From positions 30,018,129 to 30,082,128 of the forward strand of contig NW_024037059.1 of assembly GCF_015706575.1 (NCBI RefSeq): DNA of 64,000 nt, in the 5' to 3' direction. The position numbers were made by a program, and so were the translations under genes. Positions 23,011-32,821 of the stretch are shown here, one piece after another. Origin of the DNA: Patiria miniata. Its lineage: Eukaryota; Echinodermata; Asteroidea; Valvatida; Asterinidae. How positions within the stretch are numbered: position 1 is the stretch's first letter; the number at the start of each line of letters is the position of its first letter. The notes beneath the pieces are model-generated. The model saw only the letters and a program-made list of their open reading frames with translations. It made no database searches and was not told where the DNA came from.

Positions 23011-23664
23011 CAGGGTGGTTAAAAAAAAGGAAACCCACATTTGACAGCAATTTTCACCTATTTTAAAAAAATATTTTTAACTGTCGATTAGTAGCTATTA
23101 AAGTACTGGCCTCAAAGTAAATGTGACGAAAAAATTGTTGCATTTGCACATTTTGTCGAGCTATGCTAATTTGAACATTGCGCGAAACCTGTTTGTCCGC
23201 GGAGATATACATTCCCTTCGCTTGACTGAGCTCAGCTATCGGAGCTTTATTTGAAGGCAAAGTATTAGCACACTTCAAACAAGGATTGCTATTTGAAATT
23301 TTTCTTCTTTTCGTTGTGTTACTTTAATATCATGAAAACATGAATAAAGATATAAGCCCTATTATGATATGATTATGATAAATATATTTTGGTGGGAAGT
23401 TTTTTTTAATATTGATGAACTACAAAAACGTGCAAATTACATAGAATAAACTGTGGACAAGACTGATTTTGGTGACTTGTATTCAAAATAGCATAATATA
23501 TCACTTTTCTTTTTACTTTTACTAAGCTTTTTTTCACCATGCATGGTTAAAGGCCTATACTTTACTACTATTAAGTGAAAAAAAATATTTAAAATACATG
23601 TACGTTCATTAAGTAGGTGAAAATCGCTGTCAAAAGTGGGTGTCCTTTTTTTTTAACCACCCTG
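23011..23664. mobile_element. mariner-like MITE
   Basis: About 50-bp terminal inverted repeats begin CAGGGTGGTTAAAAAA, with CCCACTTTTGACAGC / CCCACATTTGACAGC just inside. TA flanks both sides (23009-23010, 23665-23666). It interrupts the flank that reads CCTGGTAGGCCTATAGGCT elsewhere. The small frames inside show no transposase motif, so it is non-autonomous. Confidence 0.8.
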
Positions 23665-24126
23665 TATATAGGCTATATAAATATGTTCAAAACAAAGCGA
23701 AACGCATGAAAACTCACCTGCTTCAACTGAATCAACAGTTAGCTGAAGTTTTCAACCACAAACATAACACTTAAATTCCGCAAAATGTCCAGAACTACAA
23801 TCATCATGTAGCCTTAGGTTTGTACGTGTACATGTCAGGCCTACTTCCTCAAGCAATGAATGGTGCAACAACAGCTCAACTCCTACTCAACACTGGAAAA
23901 ACCAGTTGCTATTTTTGTCACACAGTACTGATCTTTATTCAAGTTCAATACACGCCTATACACACGAACAATGCTGTAAATTATGCTACTGATTCAAGGT
24001 TACAGTTCAAACAGGCAACCTACCTCTGTCTACGGAAGCACAAAATGGACATTGCACAAATATCACCACTGCATGCATTTATATAACTCCTATACATGTA
24101 TAACTGTTAAAATGCCTACAAATAGG

Positions 24127-24321
24127 CAGTGGCGCACCCAGGATTTGGTTTGGGGGGCTCACAATCTTTCTCTATTTTTTTTGGGGGGGGGGGGGCTACT
24201 TTGACATTGGTGGTGCCACTTACATCCCTTTTATACTACTCGAAAATAGGCCACATACATATCACCAAGGCCAAATCGTAGGACAATAAAAAAAACAACC
24301 AACCCCTCGGGTGCACCACTG
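24127..24321. mobile_element. hAT-like MITE with exact CAAATAGG duplication
   Basis: Termini CAGTGGCGCACCCAGG and CCTCGGGTGCACCACTG are inverted matches. The 8-bp duplication CAAATAGG is exact (24119-24126 and 24322-24329). A truncated relative begins at 49816. Confidence 0.85.
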
Positions 24322-25069
24322 CAAATAGGCCTACGATTTTATACTTTGAAAGATATGAAAATGGAAAAAGGAGGGTTGAAAATAAGAAATAAAAACGAGG
24401 ATGTATTAAGGTTTCCACAACATAAAGCTAAAAATCAGGAAATATACCCTACGTTTCATGCATGCCAACAATAGGAATGACTCATGTTACATGTTGTAGT
24501 AGAAAAAAATACATGGTGGGGTAAGGTGGCTTGGCTTTTTCTTTAATCTTGGCCACTAGAATAGTCCATTATTTAAAGAACATCAGAGTCTAGCCGCAAA
24601 GGATCGAGACACAAGTAGGAATATTGCAATAAAAATAGAAAAGCAACCCTTAGTTCAGCTAGTTGGACTGCCTGTGAAATTATTCTCTCTAGCATTACAT
24701 GCTGCCATTGTGAAGAACACAGTAAAAGAAGGCCATTTCCAAATATATGTCAAATGACACATTTTTGGAAATTTCTGTTAGTAATTGGACGAATCTGTGA
24801 ATAGGTGCGCACAAGCGTTGACACGACTATTCAGTGCATGATATCACTGTCTGCAATCGGCTGAATGAGAACATGTCTCGGCAACTTTTGAATTGAAATT
24901 GAGATCCTAGAATTTGTTTCCTCTGAAAACACAGTATTCACATATCTATAACTTCATTGGGCTAGTTGTTAAGCACCCATCTTTAAATGGGGAAAAAATT
25001 AACAAATGACAATGATGATCTACCCTTGCCTTTAATAACTATCTGATTTGTTCCATTCTTTTATTTCAG

Positions 25070-25159
25070 GGCAAAGGCGAAATCCTTACATACTGGCTCG
25101 AGGGACAGGATCCAAGCTACAAGATCGACCGAATCAAGCCACCCAAACAAAACTTGTAA
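25070..25159 (+). CDS. Receptor guanylate cyclase gene A, last coding exon
   Basis: Preceded by a TTTTATTTCAG acceptor. Translation is GKGEILTYWLEGQDPSYKID followed by RIKPPKQNL and TAA. This is the standard C-terminal end of membrane guanylate cyclases, where the cyclase domain's last strand (MKGKGKVRTYWLLG in human NPR1) is encoded. The class makes cGMP from GTP on the cytoplasmic side of the plasma membrane after ligand binding outside. Intron phase 0 matches the penultimate exon at 33834-33925 ending in AAG. All other exons of this gene copy must lie left of the window. The copy at 56213 encodes the same residues with a few silent differences. Confidence 0.85.
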   Translation, partial: GKGEILTYWLEGQDPSYKIDRIKPPKQNL

Positions 25160-26290
25160 ACAACCAGAATATTATCCCAACATTATCTGCAACAGAAGTT
25201 ACAAAGCACACTAAAATAGCATTTAGATCAGCAATTATTTGTAAAGAGGCAAAAACCATAACCAGCTATCAAACTGAGCCAGAAATTATACCACAGTGTG
25301 TGTAGGTCTATTTGAAAAAGCTAACAACAAATTCAAATTAGCACACAGTTTTGTGTTCACCAACAGTTTTGTTGTTCACGAGAACAGCTTTCATTTAGCA
25401 ACTTTAAGAAAAAAAGGTTTATTCCCACTTGTAAAATAACTTACTTTGATCAAGTCACTTATTCAAATAGGCTGAAGTATTTTGAAGTTGCATTATAATC
25501 TATTACCATGTAGAAGTTCTAACAAAAATTACAAACAATCTAAAAAATGTTTTCATCAAACAAACAATCTTTGAGTTCAAACTGTTGAGAATCGCTACTT
25601 TGGTATTAACTTGTATTCAAACTTCACAAAAAAAAGAAATGTATGCAACATCCAAAATTACTATGTAAACTATAATATATCAGTCTAGTTCAAGAATCCA
25701 AAGTTGAAAGAAGAAGCAAGGCTTTTATAAATTTGTAACAAAGATGCACTTGAATTGTCATGGTATTGATAATAAAAAAAATCAGCGTTGTTTTATACAA
25801 GAAAAACGTGGCTAGAAACGAACTTTAAATTGACCCTTGTTAACTAATGCAGTATGAGGTATGCAGCTGCAAAACGCATATAGTAGAATGTGAGGACTCG
25901 GGTATTATTCACTTTTATAAATAAAGCTTTAGCAATTTTGGGCGCACAGATTTTTATAAATTGGCATAGAAGTAACATGTGTAACGTGAGAATGTATACA
26001 GCAAAAAATAAAAACCCAATCAGACACTGGTGTAAATGGAGGATTTTCTATTGTTCCTCTTGGTTTTTCCTTTGTTTATACCTGAACTTTTTCGCTACAG
26101 CTCTCATTGGTTTTGTACACGTTTTCCAACAAACTGAGGAGTCCTCGATTTGGTTTCTGTCCTCGATGCATCGATGATATTGAACGTGTTCGTCCTTGAT
26201 TTGCACCATTAATATGCACAGCATCCTTTTACGAAGCCATTTTGTTGTTTTGTTTTGGTTTATTCACATTCGGAATTCAAAGTTGCCAGA
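25160..26290 (+). other. 3' untranslated and intergenic DNA after rGC gene A
   Basis: Aligns with 56303-57374, with more indels than the downstream duplicated block. It contains the candidate poly(A) signal below. A 95-codon open frame at 25890 is broken in the other copy, so no gene is called. Confidence 0.5.
25920..25925 (+). terminator. Candidate poly(A) signal of rGC gene A
   Basis: AATAAA about 760 nt after the stop codon, kept at 57004-57009 in the second copy. Another AATAAA at 25771 is not conserved. Confidence 0.35.
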
Positions 26291-27340
26291 TGGATTCCAA
26301 TTCGATTTCTATGAAGATCAGCTTTTAAAAAGGATACTTTGACAAAGTTTGCAGTGAAATCAGTCAAAAATGTTATTGTTTTTCTCCAAAAATTGATGAT
26401 TTTTGCCCAAAATCTTTAATATAATTATTGGGTGTTTGAATGTTAATTGATGCTCCTCTTACCTTTAAAAGAATTTCTGCATAGTTTGGAGAAAAGTCTC
26501 TTTTTTGGGCCAAATTTCATTTAAAAAAGTGTGGTTTTTTTTTTCAATTTTGGCCAAAAAATGAAATTGCTTCAAATCGGCAGGAAAGATGCCTAAAGGA
26601 CACTAGAATACATTCCAATTCGATTTCTGGACAGATAAGCTTTTAAAAAGGATAATTTGACAAAACTTTGCGGTAAAATCAGTCAAAAATGTTGTTTTTC
26701 TCCAAAACTTGATGATTTTTGCCAGAAAGCGTTAAAATATTGGGTGTTTGAATGTTGATTGATGCTCCTCTTACCTTTAACAGAATTTCTGCATGGTTTG
26801 GAGAAAAGTCATTTTTTGACCAAATTTCATTAAAAAGGTAAGGCTAACCCCCTTTTCTTTTCTTTTTTAAATTTGGGCCAGGAAAAAAAAAGAAATTACT
26901 TCAAATTTGCTGGAACGATGCCTAAAGGAACCTAGAACACACTCCCATTCGATTTCTGGACAGATAAGCATTTAAAAAGAATATTTTGACAAACGTTGGA
27001 GGTGAAATCAGTCAAAAATATTATTGCTTTTCTTCAAAATCTATGATTTTTGCCCCAAAGCGTTAAAATATTGGGTGTTTGAATGTTGATTGATGCTCCC
27101 CTTACCTTGAAAAGAATGTCCGCATAGTTTGGAGAAAAGTCATTTTTTTGGCCAAATTTTATTTAAAAAGTAAGGCTATTAGCCTTAAAAAACAGAAGGG
27201 GTTAAACCCCTTCTGTTTTTTTTTTTTTTTAATTTTGGCAAAAAAATGAAATTGCTTCAAATTTGCTGGAAAGATGCCTGAAGGACCCTACGCATTCCAA
27301 TTTGATTTCTGGACAGATAAGCTTTTAAAAGGGATATTAG
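26291..27340. repeat. Tandem repeat, about 330-bp unit, three copies plus a partial fourth
   Basis: Units start near 26291, 26614, 26943 and 27294 with an ATTCGATTTCT motif. Each contains TTTTGACAAA, ATTGGGTGTTTGAATGTT, GATGCTCC, CTTACCTT and AGTTTGGAGAAAAGTC in the same order. Non-coding. The same array is at 57375-58430. Confidence 0.85.
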
Positions 27341-27400
27341 GATATTAATAGTCGCCCGTAGAGGTACAGATGATGATTCGGGCATGTTTACGTATAGAAG

Positions 27401-27571
27401 CGGGACTCTCTGTATCTGTATCACAAAAATGGTCCTTTTTCCCTCTAGTTTCCCAACCCATTATTATTATTATTAATTATTAATGCAGATTTCATTAAAA
27501 CAAACCTCATTGTGTTTAATGGAATCTGGGTTGGGATTTTTTTTTTCGTGATACAGATACAGAGAGTCCCG
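27401..27571. mobile_element. MITE with 24-bp perfect terminal inverted repeats
   Basis: CGGGACTCTCTGTATCTGTA plus TCAC at the left end is exactly inverted at the right. An inner inverted pair (CCCAACCCA / GGGTTGGGA) extends the foldback. Copy at 58480-58650. Confidence 0.8.
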
Positions 27572-27653
27572 TTTGTTAAAGCCTCTTAGAATCTAGCCCC
27601 ATAAATGTGGCCTATTTACTGGACTGCCTCCGTAAACATAGGCCACACATCCA

Positions 27654-28013
27654 CATGTACAAAAACGTGTCGAACTTTGCAAAATTTTGATATTCACATT
27701 TAGGCTTAGTTTGTAGGGTTTTTGTGCTTTAGAAGCATACTCACCCTCTTTGTAGGCTAATCAGAAAGTGCTGCCTTTTCCAGATGTCTATTTTTCGTGA
27801 AATTTCCAGATTCATTTGCACACGTTTGCGTATCAAAATTTCAACATGAAGTTTTACAAAAATTAGACATCTGAAAAAGGCAGCACTTTCTGATTAGGCT
27901 ATAAAGAGGGTGAGTATGCTTCAAAAGCAAAAAAAAAAACCTACAAACTAAGCCTAAATGTGAAAATCAAAATTTGGCAAAGTGCCACACATTTTTGTAC
28001 ATTTTTGTACATG
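27654..28013. mobile_element. Long foldback element
   Basis: Two arms of about 150 nt (starting CATGTACAAAAA, ending TTTTTGTACATG) are inverted copies around a short spacer. They contain GGCAGCACTTTCTGATTAG / its complement and GAGGGTGAGTATGCTT / its complement. Copy at 58733-59093. Confidence 0.8.
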
Positions 28014-28245
28014 GGGCTACTTAGAATCTAGTATCTACAACATAGTTTTAGCTCCAGCTCTATGTCGAATTCCTATGAGCATTGGAGCTGGAGTTACTCA
28101 AGCTAGGGGGTTTCCCAAGCTAGAGTTTCTTAAGCTACATGATCGCCAAACCTTTGAACTCTTGTAGTTCTAAACTACACCAGTATTGGCGTTATTTATT
28201 GTACGGTTGTTGTTTTTTGTCCTTGTGGGTTTTTGTTTGTCATAG

Positions 28246-28410
28246 TTCTCGGCTGGGATACATATGAAGACGAGAAGACCACTAAGGCATACGAGGCGGT
28301 CATGATCTTAACACCTAAGACCCGGCAAGAAGACGTATGTGTACAAGGACTGGGCGTGGGACGTCAAGGATACTGTTCAACTCGCTCCATTCTTCGGAAC
28401 TGGCAGATAC
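28246..28410 (+). CDS. rGC gene B, probable extracellular-domain exon
   Basis: Bounded by TTTGTCATAG acceptor and GTAAGT donor. The first frame reads LGWDTYEDEKTTKAYEAVMI then LTPKTRQED. This resembles the stretch of the natriuretic-receptor ligand-binding domain that in human NPR1 reads [20 protein letters not shown]. The second half is uncertain. Gene C's version (59325-59490) is one base longer, so the two cannot share the same frame to the donor. If real, the exon lies in the atrial natriuretic factor receptor-type outer domain. The next recognisable rGC exon is 3.4 kb away and already in the cyclase domain. Assignment rests on a short similarity I recall, not a search. Confidence 0.5.
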
Positions 28411-28707
28411 GTAAGTCAAAAAAAATATACAAACTAGCTTGATGAAATTAAATTAAAGGTAATAAACAACATTTGCAAACATCCAAAAACAAAACTGCCA
28501 AATTATTATGAAATACCTAACTTGACTGAAAGTGAATAAAATTCTTTCAAGCATCCTATGAAACTATTTAGGTGTGATGTCATTTTTAAGAAAAGTGGAA
28601 TTTTGGAATCCATTTCCAACGATGGTCGGCTTGGGAAAAAAAATGACTTGTTTTTGTTTTTAAATACTGCCCCTAATTCACCAAATTTAGTTAGTCCACA
28701 AGCCAGC
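28411..28707. other. Intron DNA, with an inverted relative in unit 2
   Basis: No exon is seen. From about 28455 the sequence is the source, or sister, of the inverted copy at 35945-36510. Confidence 0.5.
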
Positions 28708-28791
28708 TAGTCTGGTTCCCTGATCTGACAATTCCTCGACATAGTATAAATTGGTCCGTTTCATATAAAGTAGAGTCAGGCAACCAGACTA
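28708..28791. mobile_element. Short TIR element TAGTCTGGTTCCCTGA
   Basis: Ends TAGTCTGGTTCCCTGA and GTCAGGCAACCAGACTA are inverted relatives. Further copies are at 36097-36179 (inside the inverted intron copy) and 59787-59869. Confidence 0.6.
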
Positions 28792-28946
28792 CAAGAACAG
28801 CATTTTTTCTTGTTTTTTTCCGCCAGTATCTATGAACACAAAAACTTTAAACAGGTCAGTGTAACATTATTTGCTGAAAATACTAACCCCCAAATCCATC
28901 CATTTCTGAAAATTACAGCAAAAGCTAAGTGTTGTATATCTAACTA

Positions 28947-29033
28947 TAGCCCAACTGCGTCTGGCCGTACAGTACTGTCGCAAGCTCTGTAGTAGCTTGC
29001 GATAGTACTGTACGGCCAGACGCAGTCGGGCTA
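28947..29033. repeat. Near-perfect hairpin flanked by 11-bp direct repeats
   Basis: Arms of about 40 nt (TAGCCCAACTGCGTCTGGCC ... / ... GGCCAGACGCAGTCGGGCTA) surround a 7-nt loop. ATCTAACTATA occurs directly before and after. Copy at 60025-60111. Confidence 0.75.
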
Positions 29034-29044
29034 ATCTAACTATA

Positions 29045-30654
29045 ATTCCGGAAATCTCTGTCTGTGTGTATTTTGATTATCTTCAGAACCGGGCACCGTA
29101 TGAAGTTGAAAATCGGCGGGTGTATTGCTCGGGACTCCAGAGTGTGCAGTGCCGAGCTTGAATTTGTTTGGATGAGCCGTTCTCAAAAAAGCTGCAAAAA
29201 AGCAACATTTTCTGAGGCAAATGCGGCAGTATTTATAGCCTAAACCACCACCTAGACCATCAATTGTTGACATCATGTTTAACCGGGTTATTTTGACCAT
29301 CTCTCGGGGGGGGGGGGGGGGGGGGATTCCCCCCCCCCATTAAGATCTTGGCCATTAACTGACGAAAGATTTTGAAACTCGGTACATGCATAGAGCAACT
29401 CTTCATAAACATACCCAAGAAATTTCATGACTATAGGTCAAAGGGTTTTGGAATTATGGCTAATTAATTATTCATATGTACGAATGGCAATTCTACGTCT
29501 GTGTACACGACGTATAAGAGAAAATTCAGTTTTCACGATGCGAAGCGCCGGAAAATTTTTTGGTATCAAAAGATGCTCGAGGCTAAAAGTCATAACAGCT
29601 CGGGTCGTGAAAATTTTTTCAAGGTTATTGCGGAAAAAGTTCTGCCCACCCCCCCCCCCCGGCCCTTTTAGGGTTAAGTGAAAGCGTGCGTGCTCAATAT
29701 GACGCAACGCTGGAAAAAGGAAGGGCACATGCATTGTAGGGCGATACCATTGTCCAGTGTGGGTGAATAGCACTGCATACCATATGTTTCCGTATGTACA
29801 CGTACGTGGTGGCTGCACGCGTCGGGCACATTATTTTTTGCAGTCGACTAAGCGACCATAGTAGGCGGTCAACTGAGCAACCTTTCTGCAGGGCGATACC
29901 ATTGTCCAGTAGGGGTGAATATCTGCACTATTTTTGCAGCTTTTTCGAGAACCAATCGCCCAAACAACTTCAAACTTGGCACAAACTTTGACGTGAGTGT
30001 GCATTCAACCTGTCAAAATAACACCATTGAATCGCGTGCGTTGTTCGCACGAGCTGTTCTCAAAAACTCTGCAAGCATGCAACCAATACCAGCGGCAAAG
30101 CAATTTGCACTTCCCAAACATGCACATTTTAGACGGGCACTACACTACCATGAGGAAGATTGACAAAAAGCCTGGCTGCAGCAGAAATTCAAAACATATG
30201 CTGTCGTCACATGCCAGCCCCAGCCTATAGACTTCGTGCACAGGTACCCCTCGACGGTTATAAAGGGAAAGTTGGGGAAGACCACTGGGAGGGACATTGT
30301 GGAGCGCTGTTGGCCAATCATAGGTGTAGCCAGTGGGGTGGGGAGGGGGGGGGGGGGTAAGGGGGATATAAACGCCCCAATATTTTGTAAAGACTGCCCT
30401 TTTCCATTCAAATGCCCTTTTTTTCACCAGCGCCTACCCCCCCCCATATTTGTGAAGAGTGCCCTCCTTTTGTTAACAAGTGCCAGTTTTTTTTCTGAAC
30501 AAGCACCCCATACCAGGGCCCCCCCCCCCCCATGTGATTTCATGGAGGCCAATTGTCGGGAGAAAAAACCTGTCTACATTTCAGCACGGACGTGCAAGTG
30601 CCCTTTTCAAGACATTTTTAAACCACCCCCCCCAATAAAAATGACCTTGCTACG
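29045..30654. other. Gene-less interspersed DNA with G and C homopolymer runs
   Basis: Contains a G-run/C-run pair (29307-29338), a C run near 29650, and the phrase AACTTCAAACTTGGCACA. It also has a G-rich block around 30330-30660 that looks like the hAT-like CAGTGG family. Proline-rich and other open frames here are by-products of the homopolymers. No KHD, membrane or cyclase exon is recognisable. The whole stretch is duplicated at 60122-61748. Confidence 0.5.
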
Positions 30655-30792
30655 CCCCTGCCAATGGTTACAGTGTTCGACTCGTGTGCCATGGTACTGG
30701 GTTTGAACCCTGACAGGAAACATGGTGCTCATGTTCATGGGTAAGAGCTTTTAGTATAAAGCGTTATATAGAAGCTTTTATTATTATTTACA
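30655..30792 (+). mobile_element. tRNA-derived SINE
   Basis: The head resembles a tRNA with a B-box-like GGTTTGAACCC at 30700-30710 and an A-box-like segment about 40 nt upstream. The tail is TATAAAGCGTTATATAGAAG followed by TTATTATT. Not a tRNA gene: no cloverleaf acceptor stem closes. Copy at 61749-61886. Confidence 0.6.
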
Positions 30793-31006
30793 CTATTATT
30801 TTTACATTCGAACGCATTGCAGCTGACGTTCACGTGAAGAAGCTACGGGTTGGTGCAAATCCGCAAAACAATTAATCTTGCGTATTTCACGCCATATGCA
30901 CATGATGCGTCTCTCCAACTAGGGCTCTCGAAAGTTGTCAAAAAGCGCCCTCTGGGTTCGTGAACGGAGTCCATAGGTTTATGATCGGGCCTGGCTAAGC
31001 ATGCAC

Positions 31007-31540
31007 TTAAAGGTACAGTCCATCATTTGTAATTTGTGCATTTTGTTCGTTTGAAGCAACAAACGTGCTCAAAATCTAAAGAAGGGTGCTAACAACTAAC
31101 TTGATGAAGTTTCAGCTCAGCTTCAGCTGTATATTCCGAGAAAAACAGCATTCTAGGATCTCAATTTCAAATGAAAAGTTGCTGAATCGTGTTTTCAATT
31201 GGGCCTGAATGCAGTGTCTGAGACACGTTCTCACTGATCCGATTGCAGCTGCTACACGATGTCGTGTAGCAACCGCGCGCGTGTGTGCGTTGTGTCAACG
31301 CTTGCGCGCACTTTGCCGCATAAAAAAACGAACTACTAACGGAAATTTCCAACGGTGCCTCTTTAGACACACCATTGGAAAGGTCGTCTTTTGTTGATTT
31401 CTTCAAAATGACAGCTTGCCAGAAAGAAGAATTTCACAGGGAGTTTAGTCCCCTTACTATCTTTCAACTGAGTATGTTTTTCAACAATAATTACATTAGT
31501 TACTTTTTGGATAGCTGCAAATGATGGACTGTAGCTTTAA
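31007..31540. mobile_element. TTAA-flanked (piggyBac-like) MITE
   Basis: TTAA at 31007-31010 and 31537-31540 borders inverted ends AGGTACAGTCCATCATTTG and CAAATGATGGACTGTAGCT. No coding capacity. Old, reverse-oriented relatives form the outer end of every TRIM cassette. Copy at 62100-62633. Confidence 0.75.
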
Positions 31541-31849
31541 GGCCAAGTACATGTATGAGATGCATGAGATTTCTTCAGTTAGATTTGGGGCTTCAATTGT
31601 GTGGCAATTTCGTCAATGGTTTGACTTAAAGGTCTAAATTTATTCTTATACCACCTTTTCATATACGCCTTTTCATCGTTCATTGCATAAATATAGTTGC
31701 ATGTATAGTTTTATAGGTACCAATATACAAATACAAAATTGAAAAGCGGCTTAGTGTATTCAAATTTTTTCAAATTGTCATCTCAAATTACTGCAAACCA
31801 AACCTATCCCCGCATTTTCACCATTAACGTCTTGTTCTCAACTTGCCAG
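31541..31849 (+). other. Intron DNA before the cyclase exon
   Basis: No exon with the FSDIVGF metal-binding motif, which should lie just upstream of VVNLL in this family, is recognisable in either frame. It ends in a CTCAACTTGCCAG acceptor. Confidence 0.5.
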
Positions 31850-31918
31850 GTCGTTAACTTGTTGAAAGCCTTGTGCACGCTGTTCGATGCCATCATTTCC
31901 AACTATTACGTTTACAAG
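31850..31918 (+). CDS. rGC gene B, cyclase-domain exon 1
   Basis: Phase 0 exon of 23 codons: VVNLLKALCTLFDAIISNYY then VYK. It aligns with [23 protein letters not shown] of human NPR1, a helix and strand of the class III cyclase fold. Acceptor TTGCCAG and donor GTAAAT. The sequence before it should encode the first metal-binding aspartate (FSDIVGF), which I could not find in the window. Confidence 0.8.
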
Positions 31919-32109
31919 GTAAATTATTCCATATAACCCAGCAGATTGTTTAAAACCAAACTTGCAACAAAATGTAAATCACAGGACGTTAAAATGTGCT
32001 ATTAGCTAATAGTTCCAAGTTACATTAAGACAAAAAAAAGATGTAAACATGTTTTCTATTATATCTGAAAGCAAAACTAACCAATAATAAATGATAACGT
32101 CTTACAAAG

Positions 32110-32284
32110 GTTGAAACTATTGGCGATGCCTACATGCTGGTCTCCGGCCTACCGCTCCGTAATGGCAACCGTCACGCCGGTATGATCTCCTCCGGTGCAT
32201 GGCATTTGCTGGAGGGCTTTAGTAGTTTCATCGTGCCGCACAAAGAAGAGGAGAAACTCAAACTCCGAATCGGTATTCACTCAG
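32110..32284 (+). CDS. rGC gene B, cyclase-domain exon 2
   Basis: Starts VETIGDAYMLVSGLPLRNGN and continues to KLKLRIGIHSG; acceptor CTTACAAAG, donor GTAAGA, ending in phase 1. It carries the guanylate-cyclase signature ETIGDAY, with the glutamate that selects GTP and the second metal-binding aspartate, and the RIGIHSG strand. The helix SSGAWHLLEGFSSFIVPHKE is less like other receptors than the flanking motifs. The frame stays open past the donor into the intron minisatellite. Confidence 0.85.
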
Positions 32285-32722
32285 GTAAGATCGTTGTCTT
32301 TGCTTGTAGTCGAGGTACTCATGATGGATCGCAACTACATCACAAGTCTATAGTCACAAGTACATCACAAGTCCAGTCACGAGTACATCACAAGTCCAGT
32401 CACAAGTCCAGTCACAAGTACGTCACAAGTCCAGTCACAAGTAAACCACAAGTCCAGTCACAAGTACATCACAAGTCCAGTCACAAGTACATCACAAGTC
32501 CAGTCACAAGTATATCACAAGTCCAGTCACAAGTACATCACAAGTCCAGTCACAAGTACATCACAAGTCCAGTCACAAGTACATCACAAGTCTAGTCACA
32601 AGCTAGTACATTACAAGTCCAGTCAAAAGTGAATCACAACTTCAAGCTCTGCTCAAGCTATTTGTGCTTGATAATGTTGTGTATGTATGACAATTTCTTC
32701 ATTGTTTTGGACTTTTTTCAAG
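32285..32722 (+). other. rGC gene B intron with minisatellite
   Basis: Intron between two cyclase-domain exons, mostly filled by the 23-bp minisatellite described separately. No other feature seen. Confidence 0.6.
32336..32632. repeat. 23-bp minisatellite in the rGC intron
   Basis: Tandem copies of a unit close to ACATCACAAGTCCAGTCACA plus AGT, with several degenerate units at the left. It is not CRISPR-like: units abut without spacers. The orthologous array in gene C is at 63430-63725. Confidence 0.85.
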
Positions 32723-32821
32723 GATCTTGTTTGGCGGGTGTAGTTGGCCTGACCATGCCTCGGTATTGCCTCTTTGGTGACACGGTCAACACAGCGTCTC
32801 GTATGGAGTCTAACGGACTCG
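32723..32821 (+). CDS. rGC gene B, cyclase-domain exon 3
   Basis: Reads [20 protein letters not shown] then [12 protein letters not shown]. This includes the [18 protein letters not shown] core of guanylate cyclases: the cysteine that helps fix guanine specificity and the asparagine/arginine pair of the transition state. Acceptor TTTTTTCAAG, donor GTAAGT, phase 1 to 1. Confidence 0.9.

Larger units (their letters stand above)
1..25069 (+). other. Inferred last intron of receptor guanylate cyclase gene A, holding the unit-1 TRIM array
   Basis: The only rGC exon in this stretch is the terminal one at 25070. In unit 2 the matching exon (56213) is separated from the penultimate exon (33834-33925) by a 22-kb intron whose content matches this region: the TIR element end near 609-747, MITEs, TRIM cassettes and decayed TTAA elements. 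By analogy positions 1-25069 are the equivalent intron of gene A, with its upstream exons left of the window. This is inference from paralogy; no transcript evidence is available. Confidence 0.55.
22792..25069 (-). repeat. TRIM-type 5' flank up to the rGC last exon
   Basis: Cassette DNA with the direct repeat at 23990-24060, interrupted by elements at 23011 and 24127. About 24560-25015 is the decayed TTAA-type element. It ends in a polypyrimidine tract and AG before the exon at 25070, in the same arrangement as 54240-56212 in unit 2. Confidence 0.6.

Noticed and set aside
23063-23278. 71-codon frame inside the mariner-like element as a transposase fragment
   Set aside because: No helix-turn-helix or DDD/E motif is visible, and it is too short.
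25890-26177. 95-codon open frame after the rGC gene A last exon
   Set aside because: Not kept in the second copy (57.0-57.3 kb) and without recognisable features.
30140-30706. Several proline- or glycine-rich open frames
   Set aside because: Produced by C and G homopolymers whose lengths differ between the two unit copies, so frames are not conserved.
30658-30715. Possible tRNA gene
   Set aside because: Only a B-box-like and a weak A-box-like motif are present, no acceptor stem pairs, and the tail is that of a SINE.
32134-32595. 153-codon open frame as a separate gene
   Set aside because: The first 50 codons are the rGC exon and the rest is minisatellite reached by reading through the splice donor.
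32336-32632. CRISPR-like appearance of regularly repeated units
   Set aside because: Units abut directly with no unique spacers and lie in a eukaryotic intron; it is a minisatellite.
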